From Denticeps clupeoides (taxonomy: Eukaryota; Chordata; Actinopteri; Clupeiformes; Denticipitidae): a stretch of DNA of 64,000 nucleotides. This document shows positions 19,463-32,510 of the stretch, in pieces. The notes under the pieces are model-generated. The model made no database searches. It was not told the origin of the DNA and saw only the letters and a program-made list of their open reading frames with translations. Position 1 is the first letter of the stretch, and each line of letters starts with the position of its first letter. Both the position numbers and the translations under genes were made by a program. The DNA is taken from the NCBI RefSeq assembly GCF_900700375.1, contig NC_041721.1, forward strand, positions 6,029,489 through 6,093,488. The letters are read 5' to 3'.

Positions 19463-22012
19463 TTATAAGGTTTTGAGTTTGCCAGCTGTCACGATTGGCC
19501 GTGCAAATTCCACAAAGTCGTCTATGAGCACCGGCCAGGCACCTGAAAGACAAAACCGTTCACCAAATAAAACATGAACAAAGCATGGCTTCGAGGGAAA
19601 AGCAGAAACAGGGCATTCCTCTTTTCATTTTGAGCAGGCCCACCTTCTTCATCATAGTTTGACATGTCATCAGCAATCATGTTTCCAAAGTCCAGAAGCA
19701 GGTTCCATGTGTCTTTGGGAATTGAACGCTTATGATGCTCCTGAATGATGCGAAAGCACGAGGGTAAGTTTCACTGTCAAAAGAGACAAAACTGAAGAAT
19801 AGAAACCTGTAACTCACCAGTAAAAACCTGTTCCAGAGGTCCAGGAACTTAAAGCGCCCTGACAGAACCAAGTTCCAGTAGGCTACTGCCATTTCCAGAT
19901 CTGCAAATGAATCCAAACAGAAGCAAAGTGATTGAAAGAACACGAGAAAATGAGTGGATGAAAGAGAGAAAGGAAAAACAAGACATTTTTCCAACAAGGA
20001 AAAGAACTGGGTTACACTGAAAGCTCCACATCTCCAAAGTCACTCTCTGCTAATGCAACAGGAAGGGGCATAAATAGCACCCAAACAAACGCTGCTTGCG
20101 TATCCCTTCCAGCAAGGTAATGAAGACTGTATCTGTTTTTTGGAAACTGCCCTTCCCATATTTTGGCCCAATTCACGTTTACATTATGTTTGGATAATTC
20201 ATCAGACGCCCTTATCCAGAGTGACTTACAATCAGTAGTTACAGTCCCCCTGGAGACACTCAGGGTTAAGTGTCTTGCTCAGGGACACAATGGTAGAAAG
20301 TGGAGTTTGACCCCCCCCCAATTTGAAAATTTGTATTAAATCTGGAAATCTTATTTATTGCTCTCATTTTAGCATTACAAAAACCCAAAACCGCCACCAT
20401 ATGTCTGGAACAACTTTCCAGTGTGCCTAAAAGGAAGTGAAATGCATACCTAGGCCCTTTTGCCCTGGGTTCTTAGCAAAGTTGAAGGTGAACTGATAAA
20501 AGTCCTTGAACTTTCCTGAGTCTTTGAGCTCCTGCTCTAATCTTGGCAAGAGTGCTTTCAGTTTCTCAGGGCTGTCACAGCTGCTGACAATAATGGGAAA
20601 AAGGAAAAAAGTGACTAGAGAATCAGTTTAAACTTATTTTAACACAAATCACTAGAAATGCAAAAAGCACTGTTCTTCAGACTATTTTACACATTGAATT
20701 ATTAAAAAAAAAATCACTACAATTACCTGGCATTTTTTGCTTAACATAAGAATCTACATCAAGAGTGGTGCAGACAGATGACATGGTAACCCACCCCAGC
20801 TCTGACATGCCGTCCAGGAACTCTTTACGGCTGAACTCGCACTGCGTGGCAGCACGGAACTTCCAGGCCACCAACAGCACACTTATGCTGGCCGGGTCCA
20901 AAGTAAGGTCATCGCAGAACTGCTGAATTCCATCGATGCCAATCTTATTCTCATCGTGAGGATCTATGATCAAACAAATTTCATGCCCGTGCTATACCAT
21001 GAGGGCTATCCTAAAAGTGCTCAGGCTTTGGAAAGGAAAAAAAGTCTAGGAACATGTTAATGTTTCAACAGAACACACACACACACAGGACATGTGCATG
21101 TTGGCTGAAACAGAAATGAAGCATTTGATATTGCAATCAATATTTAAGAGGATACGAGAGTGTCAGAGAATAACACAGAGACCTGTCAGAACCATTGGTT
21201 CCTGGAGGAAACATTACCTTTGTAGCGGTTGTAGAGCTGTTCAAGCTTTTTACGGTCCACTGAGGTTTTCATGGATTCTTTGTAGTAGAGGTCAGGATTC
21301 TGGAAGTAGTTGTCTGTGGCCACCTCTAGTTTCCAATCATTCTGTGTGAGGCAGTACACGGCGGTTCTTTCCCCGGCCTGCGTGAAGGACATGAACTGAC
21401 GAACCTTGTCCCTCTGCGACGACTTCAACTTGTGCTGGGAGAAGAGCAGAGAATCACTGTTATCAGGGTGACAAACCTGTTGTTGTGCTGACCTTGTCAT
21501 AAAAAAAAACCCCACCTGCCCCGATTCTGCAACTTGCTGGAGCAAAACAAAGCAAGGTTTGGACAACAGAGAGTTGGCGAGGGTTCACAAGAACAGGTTC
21601 CTGCCTTTTGGACAGCGCTCAGCTTCTTAATACTGCTCTCAATTATTTAATGGTACAATTTATCCAAATATAGACAGTATGCAATCATGTGTATTAGTTT
21701 TAGATATTAGATATGTCCTCTGTTTCAGATAGTACTAGGTGAATAAATTGTCTTCAGTTTTCGACCTTTGATAATGCATGGTGGGAACCAGAAGAGTCCC
21801 TGATCGGGCCAATGACAAAAACTTCAGGTGTCCAGCACAGGAAAGGGCAGCATGCCTAACACGGCGTCCGATCTCCACAACGCCAACTACTGACCTTCCC
21901 ATTTGCAGATGAATTGCCACACAGTGGGCGTCTGCCACGGGCAGAAAACACCTTGCATGGCGCAGCTGCACGCCGCGGCATAAAGTTTCTTATTTTGATC
22001 TTCACCTACCAT
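19463..22012 (-). CDS. dcun1d2: DCN1-like protein 2, cullin neddylation co-E3
   Basis: Binds cullins and NEDD8-charged UBE2M to promote cullin neddylation. Exons (minus): 22012-22010 (ATG only), 21434-21218, 20963-20795, 20580-20450, 19900-19818, 19740-19644, 19542-19463. The total is 260 codons, giving 259 residues, exactly the human DCUN1D2 length. The UBA-like N-terminus reads [19 protein letters not shown]. The PONY/DCUN1 domain follows from [17 protein letters not shown] through [21 protein letters not shown] to [24 protein letters not shown]. The second exon starts straight at the codon after Met, so the first coding exon should hold only the initiator. The single ATG|GTAGGT at 22012 fits, with A at -3. 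That first exon is an inference from length and phase; the other six exons are certain. Confidence 0.92.
20175..20320 (-). repeat. Family-A tRNA-type SINE, 3' part
   Basis: Minus-oriented 3' portion: the tail (CAGACGCCCTTATCCAGAGT on plus), the gggac block and the 'ttgctcagggacacaatgg' block. The tRNA head is missing or decayed. It lies in intron 4 of dcun1d2. Confidence 0.8.
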
Positions 22013-24730
22013 TTTTTTTTTTATTATTATTATTTCCCCACCCGCCGTTTGACCGGAGTTGATAGCGAGCCGCCTCCCGTGCGCCTGCGCCGGGGCTGCG
22101 CTAAACTACGGAGGCGCTCACGTGTCAGGTTCGGCTTGTGCAGGGAGCTGTAGTTTCATCGCTAACTACGCAAATCGCTTTTTGAATACCGATTGCAAAA
22201 GTGCCCACAGATACTTCCGGGAGAATGTTTTAGAATCCACATTCCCGTGACAAGCTTCATAATTACTTTATACTAAATAATGTCCTAATTCAATAAGCCT
22301 TGTTAAAATGGCCAAAGATGTCAACGACAAAACAACTGTATTCGGATAATAGTTTATGAAAACAGAGGTTTTTAAAAAAAAAACTGGCTTACAGATGTTG
22401 CCCCAGTCAGCAAGGAACGAGTGGAGGTATACAAACTGAAAGCATACAATCTGACGACTCACTATTTACTTCCGCGTTAAGTCACGTGATATAAATTCCC
22501 GCATTCGATTGGTTTAAACTACCAATCGCTAAAGTGAAATGAAGAAAACATGCTGTTAGGCGAAATGTTTGTTGGGAATATTTAAGACGTGCATCACTGG
22601 GAGAGTTGCATGCATAAGATGCATTTTACATTTTTTTACTGCTTTACCAGAGGTGCTACTGATTTACTTCATAAAATAAATAAGCCAATGAACCAAATTA
22701 AACACAAAACGTTCTTGTTTCTGTATCTACGTATACTAAGCGCATATACATTGGATAGAAGTCCCTTTAAAGGTGAATAACAATGTGGTTTATGGCCACG
22801 GAGCAATGGCGGAGAAAACTACATGTCCCACAATGCCCTGGAACGGTGGACCCGAACGCTCTGATTTGTTTCGGAAGTAAAAAATGAAATCGCTTTAAAG
22901 ATGATAACATGGCACAAATTATGACACGCGATAAAAAATAAAAAAAAAACACAGTACGGCTAACGTAACAGCTTAAGAGCGACTCTGTGCTCGGGCGAAG
23001 GCGGCGTCCGTCTTTACGAGCGTGGCGGCGAACTTCTGGACAAGTTCCTGTGCTTGTTTGTCGGCTAACTGGTCTTGCTAATGGACGTCGAGTTGTCAGC
23101 CAGCTCACGGCCAACCCGGACTAAGACGTCCCCCCTACAGCCTTCACCCTCCGCCGACTCCTGACACACGCTTAAAATACACAAACGCTTACTTGTACGT
23201 GGTCCTGTTGAAGGGGGGGGGATTTATAAGTTTACGCGGCGAACGAAGCTTCTGGCAGGCAGGCAGGCAGGCGGCTGGACTGGCTGTGGTCGCTGCCCCG
23301 ACGCTGGCTGCTGGGAGCTATGTGGCGCTCCGGGGAGGGGTGGCATTACCACAAGAGCCCGATTGTTCTCCGCTGAGGGCTGCTGCGAGGACGGCAGGTA
23401 GCTCCTCACTCCTCCCGTCCACGGACGTCTGGCCGCGACTCGTTTGACTCTGGCGACAGCGCGCGTGGATTTGGTGAGAAGGCGACGGTCGTCGCGTCGG
23501 TCGCGTGTTTTGCGACACCCGTGTTAACCTGCGATTGACCCCCTCCCCCGGCATGTGGGCCTCGGCTTAAACGCGAGTGTCATTTAAAGTAGAAGTTGTG
23601 CATGGGTGTGGGTGGCTGGAAAAATTCGTCCCGACTGACCTTACACGGAGACTAATGTCTTGATACGCCTTGTCCTATAGTTCGGTAAGGGCTCTCACAC
23701 GACTCTTTATTTACACGGAATATTGTATACTGACACACTCAACAGAAGCGCTTTTAATGTCCAAAGATTCTTTTAGTGAATTCTTCGCAAGGACGTTCCC
23801 TTTGTGACAGTGACGTTATTCAGATTGTGATGTCGGCACTGGCACTGAGAACTCGTGCCCTTGCACCTTATCGAGTAATTGTTGTGGCTGTAAAGGTGAA
23901 GTACGAACGCTTCATACATCGGATGGTAACGATGGTGTAATGAGAACACTTTATTTCTGGTGAATGCAGACTGCAGACTTTTTACACCTTAACCTGTCCG
24001 CCTCGGTCCCTTAGGGTGTCACCTTTTTATGGAAGGGTGTGCGGTTTGCGCTCAGGTTACAGGACGGTGACGCCTCTGTGTTTGGTAAGGGCTGCAACCG
24101 GATCCGCTCTCGGCTGCACTATCGGTCTGTTTTCTCTTCCTCCGGCCGGCGGCGTGTAACATTTTGCGGTCACACTCGCCCCCTCAGGTACGGTGTTTGA
24201 GAAACTCTTATTCTTATGGCGGTAAAGCGAAGTGATGGACGTGATGCTGAAACACTTAACACAGCACGTCGTCGCTTTTTCTCAGCTGATTTGGAAAAAG
24301 GTCTCGATTTTATGAACAAATTCGCCTTTTTTATATTTGAAATTGAGACTTCGTCAGTCACAAGATGATCATTATCATATTGTCACTGACTGTCCTGTAA
24401 AATATGGATGTCCAATATAGATATCATAAGTGTTATTGTGGGCAACAAATCTATATAGTAGGCTTGTGTGTTTCGCAGGGTTTAAATCCCTCAAACTAAT
24501 CCTAAATATGTGATTGTTGTTGAAAATGAGACCGCGTTCCATTAAATTCACTCCATCGTAGGATATTCGTCTATTGAGACACCTTTCATTAGGAAGTGTG
24601 TCCGAATCCAGTGGCTGACCAATTGATTGTCGTACAGGCGAGATCTGCTGAACTGGTGCTACTGTGGGCCGCGCTGCAACTCAAAATTTTTTTCTTTTTG
24701 GTCTCTGAAGGTGAAACCAAAGAGCCGTGG
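22013..24730. promoter_or_regulatory. Probable bidirectional promoter of dcun1d2 and tmco3
   Basis: dcun1d2 points left from 22012 and tmco3 points right from 24731. CpG-rich patches lie at 22060-22140 and 22970-23560, and the stretch after 23560 is more ordinary. The human pair is also head to head. tmco3 probably has a 5' UTR exon near 23.2-23.6 kb, which I cannot delimit. Open frames in the CpG patches (such as 22767-23114 minus and 23193-23447 plus) look like products of composition. Confidence 0.5.
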
Positions 24731-27700
24731 ATGCACTTTCTGTGTGCGCTGCTATGTGTGGGCCTGGTCGGGGCGTTACAGCACCAGCAGCAGCGGGAGT
24801 CGAGTGTCCAGCGCGCTGCCAAGTCGAATGGGGGCCGCGGCCGGCCCGGAGCCCCGCTTGGCGCCGGGGTCAGGACCCCGGGAGGGCACGGCTGGGTGTC
24901 TGACAACTGCCGCCGGCTGTCCGGGCTCCTGAGGCAGAAGAGCGCGGCGGTGCGGAAGCTCTCGGCGGCGGCGGCCGCGGTCGGGCGGGACCCCGGGCTC
25001 TCGGGGGCGGAGCGCGTGTTCCAGGTGCACACCCTGGAGGTGTTCCAGCGCGAGCTGAACGAGAGCGAGCGCTCGCTGTTCCAGGCCGTTCAGGGCCTCC
25101 AGCACGTGCTGCGGGGGAACTACAGAGATGTGGTGAGCATGAAGCTGAGCAGCCGGCAGAGGCTGGAGGCGCTCCGGGAGGCTGCCATCAAGGTGAGGAT
25201 GTCTTCTATGCCGGATAATGGCCTTTCGCGATAAACGTTTGTGATTGTTGTGCTCTAAAGTGGCAGAATTTGTGGCAACTTTAGTGGGGGGGGGGTTTCT
25301 GGGGAAATAAGTGCGACTCCATCAGGGTGATTTGCCGAATCAGGTCTGGCATGTCTGCAGGTCTTCATGAGTGCTTTTTTTTTTTTTCAATTGATGACTT
25401 TTTTTTTGTGTTCTACCACAACGTTGAATGCAGTACAAAATGGGAAGTAACGGGAAGCGCAAGAGTGACGTTGGCATTGAGGCATCCAGTGGCCGTCTAG
25501 TATAAATAGTTCCAGAGAAGCGGATGTGAGAGGGTTTTTGTTCTTGATCGTAGTGGCATAGCACGTAAGAAAGCAGACTTGTAACCAAAAGGTTCCAGAT
25601 TCAAATTCAAGGTGCCACTGAGGTCCCCTTAATGAAGGTACCATCCCCACAAACTGTTCCTCTGGCACCTTCATGGCTGCCCACTGCTCACGGTGTAGGG
25701 GTTAAATGCAGAGGACACAATTTGTTGTGTGCACCGTGTACTGTGTATCACAATGACAGAAACAATCACTTTTCACTTTTCACGCTTGTTCGGGCAAGGA
25801 TTAATCTGGACCTCCCGGGAGAAAGGCCAGAAGAGCACCAGTGATTCTTTCTCTAGTCTTTACCATCCGTTGCATTCTGATCTTGGTTGCTGTTTGGTCG
25901 TTTGGTTGCTGCGCCAAACCAGACTGTCATGGAGCAGCGTGTGAACAATTCAGTGACTGCGGAGAAGAATTGCATATGCAGCTCCCATGCAAGTCTTTTC
26001 TTCTTCAGTCATCCCACCTCAAGCCTTGGAAGGTCTCCACAGTCTCCTTCAGCTCCAGGTTGTTTTTACTACTCGGCACCAGTCAGTCATTGCCTGCCAA
26101 CATGCAGAATCCTCGACATCTTGACTGAGTGTGCAAACTTACTGGATTTATTAGAAGTACCTCATTGGTACACCAGATCTCTGCTGCTGCAACCCCATGA
26201 ACATTTTACTCTCATTGCTTTTGCCTGTAATTTTTCCTTTTTTATATTTCTATCACTTGACTTTGTATTTTTTCCTCTGACTTTATCTGTATATTACTTT
26301 TAGTAACTTTCATTTAGATTCTTACTTTGCAAGACGACTTTTGAGATTTCCTGCACTGTGGCTTTTTTTTTGGCATCTTGAGACCTGCATGTCCGGTGTT
26401 TTCAGCACATACTGGTGCATCCCTTTCTGTCTGCTGTTTGCAGACATTAGGAGGAGCCAAGCGACATGTTGCTTTGTTTAAATGCTGTTTGTGAATGCAG
26501 TGTGTGACTACCTTGACTGTACAGAAATATGTAATAATGTTGGCATTCATGTTCCACTCATTGCTAAACAAAGGCTTTTGAATCATAAAAATATAGAGAT
26601 ATTACTTTAAGTATGGGTAGTGGCTACACTTTTTGGGTTGCTGATTTTCTGATGGCTTTATTAACTACATAATTAAAAGCTAATTATCAGCTTGTCTGAT
26701 CCACCGAGACCTTGCCAGACCAGTGTCTTCAGCAGACGGGGTGGTGTTCTGGGCAGAGCTCTTATCGCCCAGCACAGGCGGGGCTACACACAGCATTACG
26801 CTGCAGAACACGCTGCTTGTAATCTCAAAGCACCATACTTTCTGTGTGTCAGACTGTGGGTGAATAGCCTCCCTAAAACTCCCTAAAAGCATGCTACATG
26901 TTATCATAGCAGTGAGGATGCTCTGGGCTGCATCAAATAAAAAAAAAAGAAATATGAAGCGTTTGGTGAATATGCACTTATGCACTAAATGGGCGTGTGT
27001 GTGTGTGCACGGACAGGAGGAACAGGAGTATGTGGAGCTTCTTGCTGCTGAGAAGCACCAGCAGGAGGCACTGAAGAGTGCTCAAGACCAGAACAAGACC
27101 CTCTCGATGCTGGAGGAGATCCTGGAGGACGTAAGGAGGGCTGCTGACCGGCTGGAGGAGGAGATTGAGGAGCACGCCTTCGACTACAACAAACAGGTGA
27201 GGGGCGGCACCGAATAGCTGAAATACGGCTGACCCTGCCAGCCAGAGACCCGTGAAAACCACACTCCCAGATGCACTGTGTTCCCCTGGGTAAAGAAGCC
27301 ACACCCTAATGAGAGTCCTAAAACTTGAATATATTAAAATCAGTCATCAACACCCCACCCCCACACACACACATTTCAGACAGATGAGAGCCACAAAGTC
27401 ACACGCCTCTTATGGCTGTATCATAAGCCTGTGACCACACGTTATCTTTACTGTGACTGAAACCACATCTAAAAATGGTTCAAATATTGCACTGGAGCAT
27501 TTGCTCACGATACTGCAGCAAATAACTCAAACTGTGGCCGAGAGAGATAAACCAAATATTATACCACCTTATAGCATTGAGATGCACATGTGTACAGCTT
27601 GGTGTCATCTTTCATAAGTTTAAATGTCATTTAACCGTACATTGACCGTGTCTTATGTAGGTCAACAAAATCTGCGACCTTACCTGAATGCTGGCTGAAT

Positions 27701-30700
27701 GGCGTTGCTCAGCAACAACCACAACAACGGTTTCTTATCACAGAACCTAACTCGCATCATTCATCTACATTTCAGCTGTCATTCATAGATTACATTCGGC
27801 CGCTTACAATTAATATTCACGCCACCCATCAGTGACTCCAGACTTTCATTCCATGTCAATGTTGCATTTATACAACGTAGTTGTTTCATTACTAACATGT
27901 GATTAATGAGTGATAATGTAATAAATAGGAACATCACTGAGAGAGTGATGTCTTGACCTGCCACCCACATTTTTTAAGCACCCTGTAATGTTCCTGTCTC
28001 TCTAAGATGAAAGGGGTGAATGTTGAAGCGGTGCTGAGGGTGGAGGAGGATGAGGAGGACCTGAAGAGGAAGAACATCTCTCACAGGCAGGCGCCCGAAG
28101 GAAACCTGGGCCTTAGCATGCTCATCGACTCGCACAACAACCAGTACGTGCTGACCAAGCCGCGTGACTCCACCATGCCCCACGCCGACCACCATTTCAT
28201 CAAGGTTTGACTCTGCCCCTGACTCCGCCCTTATTCTTTTCGTGCTTTATTATCCATGTTCTATTACTGTTCTACTAATATGGCGATTCAAATACAGCTG
28301 AGAATTGGCTTGGAAGATGGTTGGTTTTGGTGTCCTCGCACTCTTTATTTGGTCCCTGGAGAACATCTAAATGTGTCTTCTGTGTTATTATCTGGAAATA
28401 ATTGCTAGGTCTAACAAAGGACTGAGCTGGTAGCTAGTTCCTGCTCTCCAAGATGCAGCAAGCAGTGTTTACTTATTGGAATGTGTTTTCTCCTGAAAAT
28501 GCGACATTAGTGAACAAATGTCAAGTGTTAAATTGTTAGCTCTGGGTAAATATGGGCCTGTGGCAGTGGCAACTTGCTCTTTTGTTTGCTCAGGACTTGG
28601 TGTCAGTGGTGATGTTGTCTCTGCCCTGTGGTTGGCTGTGTGCTCAGATGGGGCTGCCACCCATGTTTGGTTACATCATGTGTGGGGTCCTGCTGGGACC
28701 GTCAGGATTAAATAGCATTAAGGTGAGCGGTGCACTTCGTAATGCTTTGTAAGCATTAATGAATGATATAATGAGTATGAATGATATAATGAGAGTGTCC
28801 ATTCTGATTATGTAATGCTATTTTTCCTCCCCCAGTCCATGGTTCAGGTGGAGACTCTGGGTGAGCTGGGCGTGTTCTTCACCCTGTTTGTGGTCGGCCT
28901 GGAATTCTCCCCTGAGCGCCTACGCAAGGTAAAAGGCTTTGGTGATTGTGGAAAGGCAACGCAGTTAATGGCAAGACATAGCAGGTCTCTTTCAAAACGC
29001 TGATGTTTGGTCTAGGATATAGAGTTGGGGGATGAGCTAATATTTCCTGGTGCAGGAGCCAATAAAATGCGTTTCCATAAATTATACAGCTACCAAACAT
29101 GTCAACTTCGGTATTAGTAGATAGTCGTTGGGTTCTGGTTTGGTGTATGCAGTGATACATGAAATTATGGTCTCTGGTGTGTGTCTCATTCTTTCTAGTC
29201 TTTCCAATTTGTGGTTTAGCACTGTGACTTCTTCAGCAGTACACTCAGAACATAGAGAGCTCTGGCTATTGTTTTGAAGACCCATATTTCTCCAAAAAAT
29301 AACTCGCACATCAGCATTCCTGTAGGAATTATTTTCCACACCCTTCTTTTCTTAATGGTATCTGTGTGTGCATTTCTTCACCCCTATTCTTCACTACCAG
29401 TTTTACAGATAGATATAAACATAGGATTGGCACAGGGGTTAAACAGGTTGTGCTGAAATCTGAAGTGCCTGTCACTTGATCTCAAACAGAGCCTTCCATT
29501 CTCTGCCTGTATAGGTACATTATAGAATTTAGTATCATTTGAATACCTGCTTTGATCTGAGATTTAAGTGAAATCTGTCCATATTTAAAATGGAAAAAAT
29601 ACAACGATTAAAATGAGAACACAAAAATGAATACATTGTGCTAAGATTATATTTATTTAATTTTTTACTATACATAAACTACAGGTGTGGAAAATCTCAG
29701 TGCTGGGTTCTTGCTACCTGAGCTTGCTAATGGTGGGAGCTGGACTTGTGTGGGGTCAGCTTCTGGGACTTCGACCTCCACAGACTGTGTTCGTTTCCAG
29801 TTGCCTGTCTCTATCCAGCACACCGCTGGTGTCTAGGTTCCTGTCTGGGTCATCCCGCATTGACAAGGAAGGTACTTGTAATTTTAAGTGATTGTTTTTG
29901 TCATTGTCAGACACTACACAGCACAAAGTGCACACAATCAAACGTGTCCTCTACATTTAATCCATCGCCCTTGGTGAGCAGTGAGCAGCCATGAAATACG
30001 CCCGGGGAGCAGTGTGTGGGGACGGTACCTTGATCGAGGGTACCTCAGTGGCACCTTTGCGGTTCAGGATTTGAACCCGCAATCCATAGGTTACAAGTCC
30101 CTTTCATCACTCACTAGGCCACCACTGCCCCATATCGTAACAACTGAACATTTTACTTATGAGTTCACTTTATATAAATGAATGTGCTGCTGTTTGTAGG
30201 TGAGCTGGACTACAGCAGTGTGCTGCTGGGAATGCTGGTGATGCAGGACGTGCAACTGGGTCTGTTTATTGCCGTTATGCCCACCCTGATTCAGGCAGCT
30301 GATGGTGAAGTGGAGAGGTCAGTTTCAGACATACAGCTTGCTCAACAACTTCACATGCGCACACACACACCTGTACCTTTGTACACCTGTGCACACACGC
30401 TGGTAACACATACACGCCCATTTTAAATAGCATCTGTTTTACCCCCAGGATGATTTGTTCTTGCCCTGCCATAAAGCTTTATCTAAATCCTTCAACTGTA
30501 TCTGATGTTATTTCAGCCACAGATAGTGATGGATGACATATATAGATTGATGTTATTCTTCCTAGTCTGTAGTTTGCATTACGGCAGTTTGGTTTACATA
30601 CTGTGTGTTGAATTGTTTAAACTGGGTATTTGTGTGCATTGTCATGATTTTTCAGCTTTCTAATTGGAGGGCTGCGAGTCCTATGGCTGTTGGCGCAGGT

Positions 30701-31813
30701 GCTGATTTGCCTGGCTGCTGTACTGTTGCTCTGCACGTTCTTCAAATCTTTCCTAATTGGGCCGTACTACAAGAAGCTGCATGCAGAGTGCAGAGGCAAC
30801 AAGGAGATCCTGGTGCTGGGGACCACCGCTTTCGTCTTTCTCATGCTGACGGTGGGGAAGGGGGGGTTTACCTAATCCGCATTCTGAAATAGTTTCAGTT
30901 ACTGCTGGGTTATATGCCAAACTATATACTATACCTTTACTGTATCATTTATTTCAGTGGATTAAAGCCTGGAACAATGCTCTGCCTCAGATTTTCTCAC
31001 CATGTTCTGTGAATTTTGTTGTTTGTGTGCAGGTTACAGAATTCCTTGGAGTTTCCATGGAGCTGGGCTGTTTCCTGGCAGGAGCCCTCCTCTCCTCACA
31101 GGGTCACATGGTCACCTCTGAGGTCATGAGCTGCATTGAGCCAATTAGGGACTTCCTGGCTATCATCTTCTTTGCCTCTATCGGTAAAATGGCCATTCTG
31201 TGGCACTCACACCAGCTAATAGTGAGAGTGCGTTTTTTTTAATTGTTCTTTCTTTTATGATCAGGACTTCATGTGTTTCCTACCTTTGTGTTATATGAAC
31301 TGACCATCCTGCTGGTGCTGACGCTGTCACTTGTCATCATGAAGGTACCATTTGATTGTGCATCATTTAGAAACGTTAACTCTCTGACAATTCTTTTATT
31401 TTAGTTTTTCATGGCAGTGGTGATCCTGTCAGCCATCCTTCCTCCTGGCTCTAGGCACATCCGCTGGCTGGTGTCGGCAGGACTGGCACAGGTCAGCGAG
31501 TTTTCCTTCGTACTGGGCAGCCGCGCCCGTCGAGCAGGCATCATCTCACGGGAGGTGAGTCCTAGATGATTTTTTTTTTTCTTTTTTTACTTCATTTCCA
31601 CCCACATATGTATGTCTCTGTAATGTACATGTGCATCACTTTCCACTCTTCACACCCATCCAATCCCACCACCCCTGTGGTTTCTTGGCTCACTTTTAGG
31701 TGTACCTGCTGGTCCTGAGCGTCACCACTCTGAGTCTGCTCCTGGCTCCGGTGCTGTGGTGGGCCACCACTCTGCGCTCTCTCCCTCGCGCTGAACGCAA
31801 AACACTCACCTGA
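24731..31813 (+). CDS. tmco3: TMCO3, putative CPA2-type cation/proton antiporter
   Basis: Multi-pass membrane protein of the CPA2 (KefB-like) cation:proton antiporter superfamily; substrate not established. Twelve coding exons: 24731-25192, 27017-27196, 28007-28204, 28594-28722, 28836-28928, 29685-29871, 30200-30317, 30656-30851, 31033-31183, 31265-31344, 31405-31554, 31700-31813. They total 685 residues in phase (human about 677). The N-terminus has a signal peptide ([17 protein letters not shown]). A luminal coiled-coil region follows ([29 protein letters not shown]). The exchanger domain starts near residue 280 with [18 protein letters not shown] and continues through [54 protein letters not shown] and [19 protein letters not shown]. 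Exon 1 is unusually GC-rich compared with the rest. Poly(A) signals lie at 32356 and 32399. Confidence 0.95.
25193..27016. other. tmco3 intron 1
   Basis: Holds a plus-oriented family-B SINE at about 25540-25790 and a T-rich tract at 25374-25410. The rest is AT-rich DNA without a recognised exon. Confidence 0.5.
25540..25790 (+). repeat. Family-B tRNA-type SINE, diverged
   Basis: Plus copy with 'aaggtgccactgagg', 'catggctgcccactgctcac', 'gcaccgtgtactgtg' and the terminal 'caatcacttttcactt'. The tRNA-like head is mutated. Confidence 0.8.
29885..30135 (-). repeat. Family-B tRNA-type SINE, near full length
   Basis: Minus-oriented in tmco3 intron 6, starting only about 15 bases after the exon-6 donor. 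The head reads GGCAGTGGTGGCCTAGTGAG on its own strand and has a B-box-like GGTTCAAATCC. Confidence 0.87.
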
Positions 31814-32510
31814 CCTCCGCCTTACCCCAGAGTCATGGGACCGATTCTAACAGACCTTCACTGAGGGTCACTGAGCAATCAGGAACCTTGAGTTTTGGAA
31901 ACATGAAGATTTTATTCTGATCCCACAGTGAGGAGATCTCTGAAGGACACGTTGGTCTAATGATGGGCAGTGGAAGAGTAATGTTGTAGTTGACACTACT
32001 TGCATTTGAAACCAAATTGCTTTTAGAAAGTAATAAAACCATGTCCTTTACTTTTACTTTAGAGTGTAGAGCCAAGTAGTCTTCTGGATGTGTTTTTGCT
32101 ATATTTTGAAATGAATATAGACTTGAATCAGGGAGGTACTAAAGGGAGCAATTCACGTTCATTTACACAGAAAGTGCTATGCTAGCATTTCTCGATATAA
32201 GACTAGAGCTTTAAAGGTCAGCTATCTGTGGTGTGAATGTTAGTGTCATACACACTGGATGGCATCCGTCCATTTCTTTTCTTAAGTTTGCATAATATTT
32301 ATCTGACCAAACGTATGTACATTTTTAAAAAAATGTTTGAATCAACAACTGCAGAAATAAAGTGTTTTAGTGATATATTTATAATGTCACTTTTGCTGAA
32401 TAAAATGTGTATATTTATTGATTGTGTTTGAATTCTATTTTAAAAATAGTTTTGCCTTATTTCAAGCATTATTTTCGGTATTCACGGCAGGGTAGAAAAC
32501 TATTAGGTCC
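31814..32510 (+). other. tmco3 3' UTR
   Basis: Follows the tmco3 stop codon. AATAAA signals at 32356-32361 and 32399-32404 mark the likely end near 32420. The next 90 bases lead into the CpG-rich tfdp1 promoter, so the two genes are tightly spaced in tandem. Confidence 0.65.

Noticed and set aside
22767-23447. Open frames in the dcun1d2/tmco3 CpG region
   Set aside because: No recognisable domain, no splice partners in phase, composition-driven.
24596-24730. Upstream in-frame start for tmco3 at 24596
   Set aside because: The ATG at 24731 begins a clean signal peptide; the upstream extension has no family counterpart.
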